From contig SVPP01000020.1 in assembly GCA_015065765.1 (NCBI GenBank), positions 1 to 42,951 of the forward strand: a stretch of 42,951 bases of DNA, given 5' to 3'. The notes below the pieces were generated by a model. It was not told the DNA's origin. It saw only the letters and a list, made by a program, of their open reading frames with translations, and searched no databases. Numbering within the stretch: position 1 is the first letter of the stretch; every line of letters starts with the position of its first letter. The position numbers and the translations under genes were made by a program. Of this stretch, positions 39,657-42,951 are shown in pieces. This stretch comes from Oscillospiraceae bacterium. GTDB lineage: Bacteria > Bacillota > Clostridia > Oscillospirales > Acutalibacteraceae.

Positions 39657-41459
39657 ATGAAAACTGTAAAACTGCCTTATGTTTTGGCAAGAGAAATTAA
39701 AATTTATGAAAAAACGGACGCTGCTGTTCCTGAGATTCTGTTTGAAAATATCGGGAATGGTGTACCTGATGAGCTTGCAGACATCTGTGAAGAATTGCCG
39801 TCACAAAAAAGCAGTTACACCTGCTTTGCAAAAACAGACAAGGCTTTGTGGATAGGGGCAGATAACGGTTTGACACGCTATGAGCCTGATGCTGAGTACA
39901 GTGCTGATAAGGTTATGCTTTTTTCAGCTGAAAGATATCTTGCTGACAATAAGGTTCTTTCTGTTTACGCTCCAGACACAAAAGAAGAAAGCGTGTGGGT
40001 GCTTACCGAAACCGCTGTATCACATATCCGCCTTTGCAGAATTACTGCAGAAGAAAAGGCAAGACGTCTGACAGAGGAAACTCACAAATACATTGACAGG
40101 TACGGACTTGTAACACAGCGTTATCTTACAAAAGATCGTGATCCTGATTCACGTCTTCCTTACGGCCATTCAGATAATTCAGGTGCATTTACTGCAGCTT
40201 TTGCAATGGGCGAGCTTTTTAAATATGCTTATTACAGAGAAAAATACGGCAAAGAGCATCCGCTGAGTGTTGAGGCGAAAAAAAGTGCTGTCCGTGCGAC
40301 GGAAGCTTGTCAGCTTCTTATGCACATTTCCTGCCGTGATAACGGCTTTGTTGCACGGACATTTTTAACACCTGATGAGCCTGTTCCCGATGACGGATTA
40401 TTCTATCGTGTCGGAGACGGCAAGGCAGTCTGCCTTCCTACTACAGATTCAAAAAAGCACAGATATAACGGTCGTGTAATTCCTGCCGTGTACTGTGTTC
40501 CGAAAAGGCTTGCCCATCTGTATGAGGATGAGGGGCATACAATTGAGGGTATCGTCTATAAGGGTGACACAAGCAGTGATGAAATTACGCCTCATTATAT
40601 GCTGATGTATTTTGCTCATCTGATTCTCGGGGAGGAAGACCCTGAGCTTGATGAAATCATAAAAACATCTGCAAAAAATACACTACGTCATATTATCGGA
40701 AACGGTAACAGACTTATGGAGTGCTTTGGTAAACCCACATCATGGGGCAGATGGGATAAAAAGCATTTCAGATTCGGGATTGGCTGGGCGGATGCACCGC
40801 TTAAAACTGCAGAGCTCCTTATGTATCATAAGGTTGTTATGGCAATAACTGGTGAAAAAGGTGAGTGGGAAGAAAGCTATAACAGACTCATAAACGAGAA
40901 CAATTATGCGGAAATCTCAACTCTTCACGAAAAACGGCTTAAGGCACTTTCAGCCATATGTCACAGAACGCCGGCCGAAGGAATGATGTATGGTGACCAT
41001 ATTGTAGCAGTCGGTGCATTCTGGCTTCTTATTACACTTGAAGAGAATGAAGAGCTCAGAGAAACATACAGAAAAGGTCTGCGCACCTGGAACGGAACAA
41101 TCCGAAGAGAGCATAATCCTATATATGATTTTATGTTTATGCTCAGTTGTCCTGATGATGAAATTGACACAGGCCTGCTGTGCGATTGGTTCAGAAGACA
41201 GAACGTGTCAAACCTTGCGGCAAGTGTAAATGTTACAAACCGTGATGATGTAAAGTGTATCCGTCTTCTCGGTGGCAACAAAGAAACCTCAAAGCTTCTT
41301 ATGCCCGATGAACGCCCGATTGCAAAATACGACCGTAACCCATATGATTATCTTGATGAAGATGTATCAAACGGTACACGTATGATTGAAAGCTGTTATG
41401 TTTACACTACTGCATACTGGCTTGGCAAATTTTACGGCTTGATTGAAGATGAATTCTGA
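39657..41459 (+). CDS. Uncharacterised protein, propeller-blade-like N-terminus and possible helical toroid
   Basis: A 600-residue cytoplasmic protein. I chose ATG 39657, behind AAGGA; an upstream in-frame start at 39636 overlaps that site. Residues about 58-125 contain KALWIGADNGLTRYEPDAEY and VWVLTETAVSHIRL, like blades of the two-component-regulator propeller (Reg_prop). Residues about 150-600 are mostly helical with conserved-looking aromatic and acidic loops (LPYGHSDNSGAFTAAFAMGE, SSDEITPHYMLMYFAHLILG, CFGKPTSWGRWDKKHFRFGI). This is the look of an (alpha/alpha)6 toroid found in glycosidases and polysaccharide lyases. No family can be named with confidence. Candidate catalytic acids lie in the HSD and SDE motifs. 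A role in carbohydrate breakdown fits the neighbourhood but is inference. Confidence 0.75.
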   Translation: MKTVKLPYVLAREIKIYEKTDAAVPEILFENIGNGVPDELADICEELPSQKSSYTCFAKTDKALWIGADNGLTRYEPDAEYSADKVMLFSAERYLADNKVLSVYAPDTKEESVWVLTETAVSHIRLCRITAEEKARRLTEETHKYIDRYGLVTQRYLTKDRDPDSRLPYGHSDNSGAFTAAFAMGELFKYAYYREKYGKEHPLSVEAKKSAVRATEACQLLMHISCRDNGFVARTFLTPDEPVPDDGLFYRVGDGKAVCLPTTDSKKHRYNGRVIPAVYCVPKRLAHLYEDEGHTIEGIVYKGDTSSDEITPHYMLMYFAHLILGEEDPELDEIIKTSAKNTLRHIIGNGNRLMECFGKPTSWGRWDKKHFRFGIGWADAPLKTAELLMYHKVVMAITGEKGEWEESYNRLINENNYAEISTLHEKRLKALSAICHRTPAEGMMYGDHIVAVGAFWLLITLEENEELRETYRKGLRTWNGTIRREHNPIYDFMFMLSCPDDEIDTGLLCDWFRRQNVSNLAASVNVTNRDDVKCIRLLGGNKETSKLLMPDERPIAKYDRNPYDYLDEDVSNGTRMIESCYVYTTAYWLGKFYGLIEDEF

Positions 41460-41473
41460 TACACAAAAAATAA

Positions 41474-41519
41474 CCCTGTCTGTCCTCGGGCCAAGCGAAG
41501 GATCAGACAGGGCTTTTTT
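41474..41519 (+). terminator. Terminator built on a palindromic repeat (copy C)
   Basis: CCCTGTCTG (41474-41482) pairs with CAGACAGGG (41504-41512), followed by CTTTTTT. The inside reads TCCTCGGGCCAAGCGAAGGA, a shorter relative of the inner parts of copies A and B. The remnant of a mobile-element gene begins directly after the T-run. Confidence 0.85.
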
Positions 41520-41522
41520 CCG

Positions 41523-42740
41523 CAATCAGCAAACGGAAGAACTCTCACTTATGCAGAAGCACATGAGGAAGTTATTGCTGACTCAATGGAAACGATGCTT
41601 GCCGATGGCAAGGCTATTGAAAAACTCCAGATACTTCAGACTAAAGATCCGTCTCTTTTTGAAAGAATCAAATCAGCGATTGCTGAACTCATTGCTAAAA
41701 TCAAAAAAGCATACAAGAACGTAAAGCCTGAAACATTGGAAGGTCAAATCGTTGCAAGTATGCTTGATGAATATGAAACAATTCAGCAGATGTTTGTAAA
41801 GGCTCTTGCCGATGCAAGCGAGAATTTTAGGAATGCAGAGGTTGATACTGCACAAAACACTTCTTCTGAAAATAAGTTTTCATTAAGAGGTATAAATGAA
41901 AACGGAATAGAAGTTTACGAAACAAGTGAAGATGTTTTAAAACTGCCGTGGAAAGAACGGAAGACACGTTATCTTGACCTGATGAAAAATGAATTTCGCG
42001 GAAGGACTGCAAAGTTTGAACGTAATGGTCACTATTATTATGCAGAATTCGATAGGAAGAGTTTGTCAAAAGCGGTATATGGAGAGAAAAGGTCTGATAA
42101 AAAAGGTCACGACGCCCTTGTAAATATCGGGGCTGACGGAGATGTTTTCGACCTTGTAGAAAATTCTCGTTATACAGGAAGTGAAGTGGACAAAAAGAAT
42201 CATCCCAAAGCTGACTATTTTGATTACTTCGTAAAAACTGTACAAATAAATAATACTGTTTTTGATGTCCTTGCGGATGTTCAAAAACAGTATGGTAAAA
42301 ACGGTGGATATGTATATACAATCAAGCTTACTGAAAATAAAAGTGTCAAGGCATCCCCGATACGAGAGGGACAAGAAGCCTCTCTTAAAAACTCGGGCAA
42401 TGCCTTGACTGATGAGACAAGAATACCACAAAACGGTACAGATGTCAATACCAGTATATCCGAAAACGGTGTGAAGTATTCTGACCGAAATTTTGTTGAG
42501 GACAAATACTTCAGCAGACAAATCGATAGATTTGAATCGCTCAAGCAAGGTGGATATGTAACCGTGGGAAAAATAACCAAAGGAAGTCCTCTTAACATGG
42601 TTGGCATACCCGAAGGAAATCTTTATTTTGATGTTTCAAAAATCGTACACGAAATGGCTGAAAGAAATGATCCCATACCAAAAGATAAAATGAAAGAAGA
42701 GATTCATTCAATACGACAAAACAGAAAGGAAGTGATGTAA
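41523..42740 (+). pseudogene. 5'-truncated phage/ICE polyvalent protein fragment (LPD-type)
   Basis: The frame shows family-like sequence (ANGRTLTYAEAHEEVIADSM) before the first ATG at 41586, and that ATG has no good ribosome site, so the true 5' part is missing. Residues about 1-70 of the ATG-based ORF form a helical, lysine-rich region (FERIKSAIAELIAKIKKAYK). Residues about 105-260 match what I recall of a large polyvalent-protein-associated domain: EVYETSEDVLKLPWKERKTR, FRGRTAKFERNGHYYYAEFD, GADGDVFDLVENSRYTGSEV and YFVKTVQINNTVFDVLADV. The last part has GSPLNMVGIPEGNLYFDVSK and then stops early. Such proteins are huge products of phages and conjugative elements. This piece abuts the upstream gene's terminator, so it marks an element boundary or deletion scar. 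Confidence 0.7.
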
Positions 42741-42741
42741 A

Positions 42742-42951
42742 ATGTCAGGTAAAATAATATCCTTTTGGGAGTATTGTAAATTAAAATTTCACAGAACAAT
42801 GGACAATACCCGTGGAGAATATGACTCAAGAAAAGTTAATAATGCTAATGAATATGTTATCAACGGTGTCCGTTATATTGTTTCTACAAAGCACAGTGAA
42901 ACTGAATCAATGACTTTCATTGATAAAATTAAAAGATATTTAGGTAGCGAT
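42742..42951 (+). CDS. Small protein, 3' end outside window
   Basis: ATG 42742 lies one base after the stop of the polyvalent fragment and behind AAAGGAAG. The 70 visible codons encode a basic soluble protein with no membrane segment. Its middle, NEYVINGVRYIVSTKHS, followed by SMTFIDKIKRYLGSD, resembles small proteins that I associate with clostridial conjugative elements, where such a strand-strand-helix ending is common; this is from memory. No stop is reached, though homologues of this kind are usually only slightly longer. It is probably co-expressed with the preceding fragment and shows that mobile DNA continues past the window. Confidence 0.65.
   Translation, partial: MSGKIISFWEYCKLKFHRTMDNTRGEYDSRKVNNANEYVINGVRYIVSTKHSETESMTFIDKIKRYLGSD

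Noticed and set aside
41827-42321. 164-codon open frame on the minus strand
   Set aside because: It lies opposite the polyvalent-protein fragment, which has recognisable sequence, and lacks a ribosome site.

Overview
The window looks like a chromosomal segment of a low-GC anaerobic Firmicute, most likely an uncultured gut-type clostridium near Oscillospiraceae/Ruminococcaceae. The reasons are strong AGGAGG-type ribosome sites, near-consensus sigma-A promoters with 16-18 bp spacers, a T-box leader, the Firmicutes order ylxM-ffh-rpsP-khpA-rimM-trmD, and secreted proteins with DUF6273, BIG2 and Listeria-Bacteroides repeats. The taxonomic call is inference; no rRNA or tRNA gene, CRISPR array or replication origin was seen.

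Layout. 1-2225: three AT-rich orphan genes and a small ORF behind a hairpin that masks its ribosome site; this looks like accessory DNA. 2184-7188: a secreted beta-helix protein (-), a PadR/DUF2812 pair behind a consensus promoter overlapped by a 13-bp inverted repeat, a DMP19-like protein and a secreted endonuclease/exonuclease/phosphatase-fold enzyme. 7345-11220: a YbjN-like protein and a 1089-residue protein that joins a Clp-type AAA module, a receiver-like domain and a soluble FtsH-type AAA plus M41 protease. 11243-19287: a carbohydrate cluster, with a cysteine phosphatase and GH36 enzyme (-) divergent from a secreted double beta-helix protein, a cytoplasmic GH92 mannosidase and a PPP-type phosphatase (+).

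19301-24116: an orphan trpB under a tryptophan T-box (specifier TGG), divergent from a sigma-like / zinc anti-sigma-like / helical-repeat / PfkB kinase operon. 24149-28552: the SRP and ribosome-maturation operon, interrupted by a DUF308 membrane gene that carries a one-base frameshift. 28572-34090: a 15-repeat MORN protein, a DUF4838 protein and a secreted GH92, all on the minus strand. 34111-38465: two secreted BIG2 proteins that end in the same aromatic tail. 38464-41519: a FliB-type cysteine-cluster protein and a 600-residue protein with a propeller-blade-like segment and a possible alpha-helical toroid. 41523-42951: the remnant of a phage or ICE polyvalent protein and a small gene that runs off the window.

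How it fits together. GH36, two GH92 enzymes in different compartments, the DUF4838 protein, two beta-helix proteins and a PfkB sugar kinase suggest use of complex, mannose- and galactose-containing glycans. Several genes sit in divergent pairs around back-to-back promoters. The least conventional parts are the Clp-receiver-FtsH fusion, the shared C-terminal tail with its conserved DNA, and a family of palindromic repeats built into transcription terminators.
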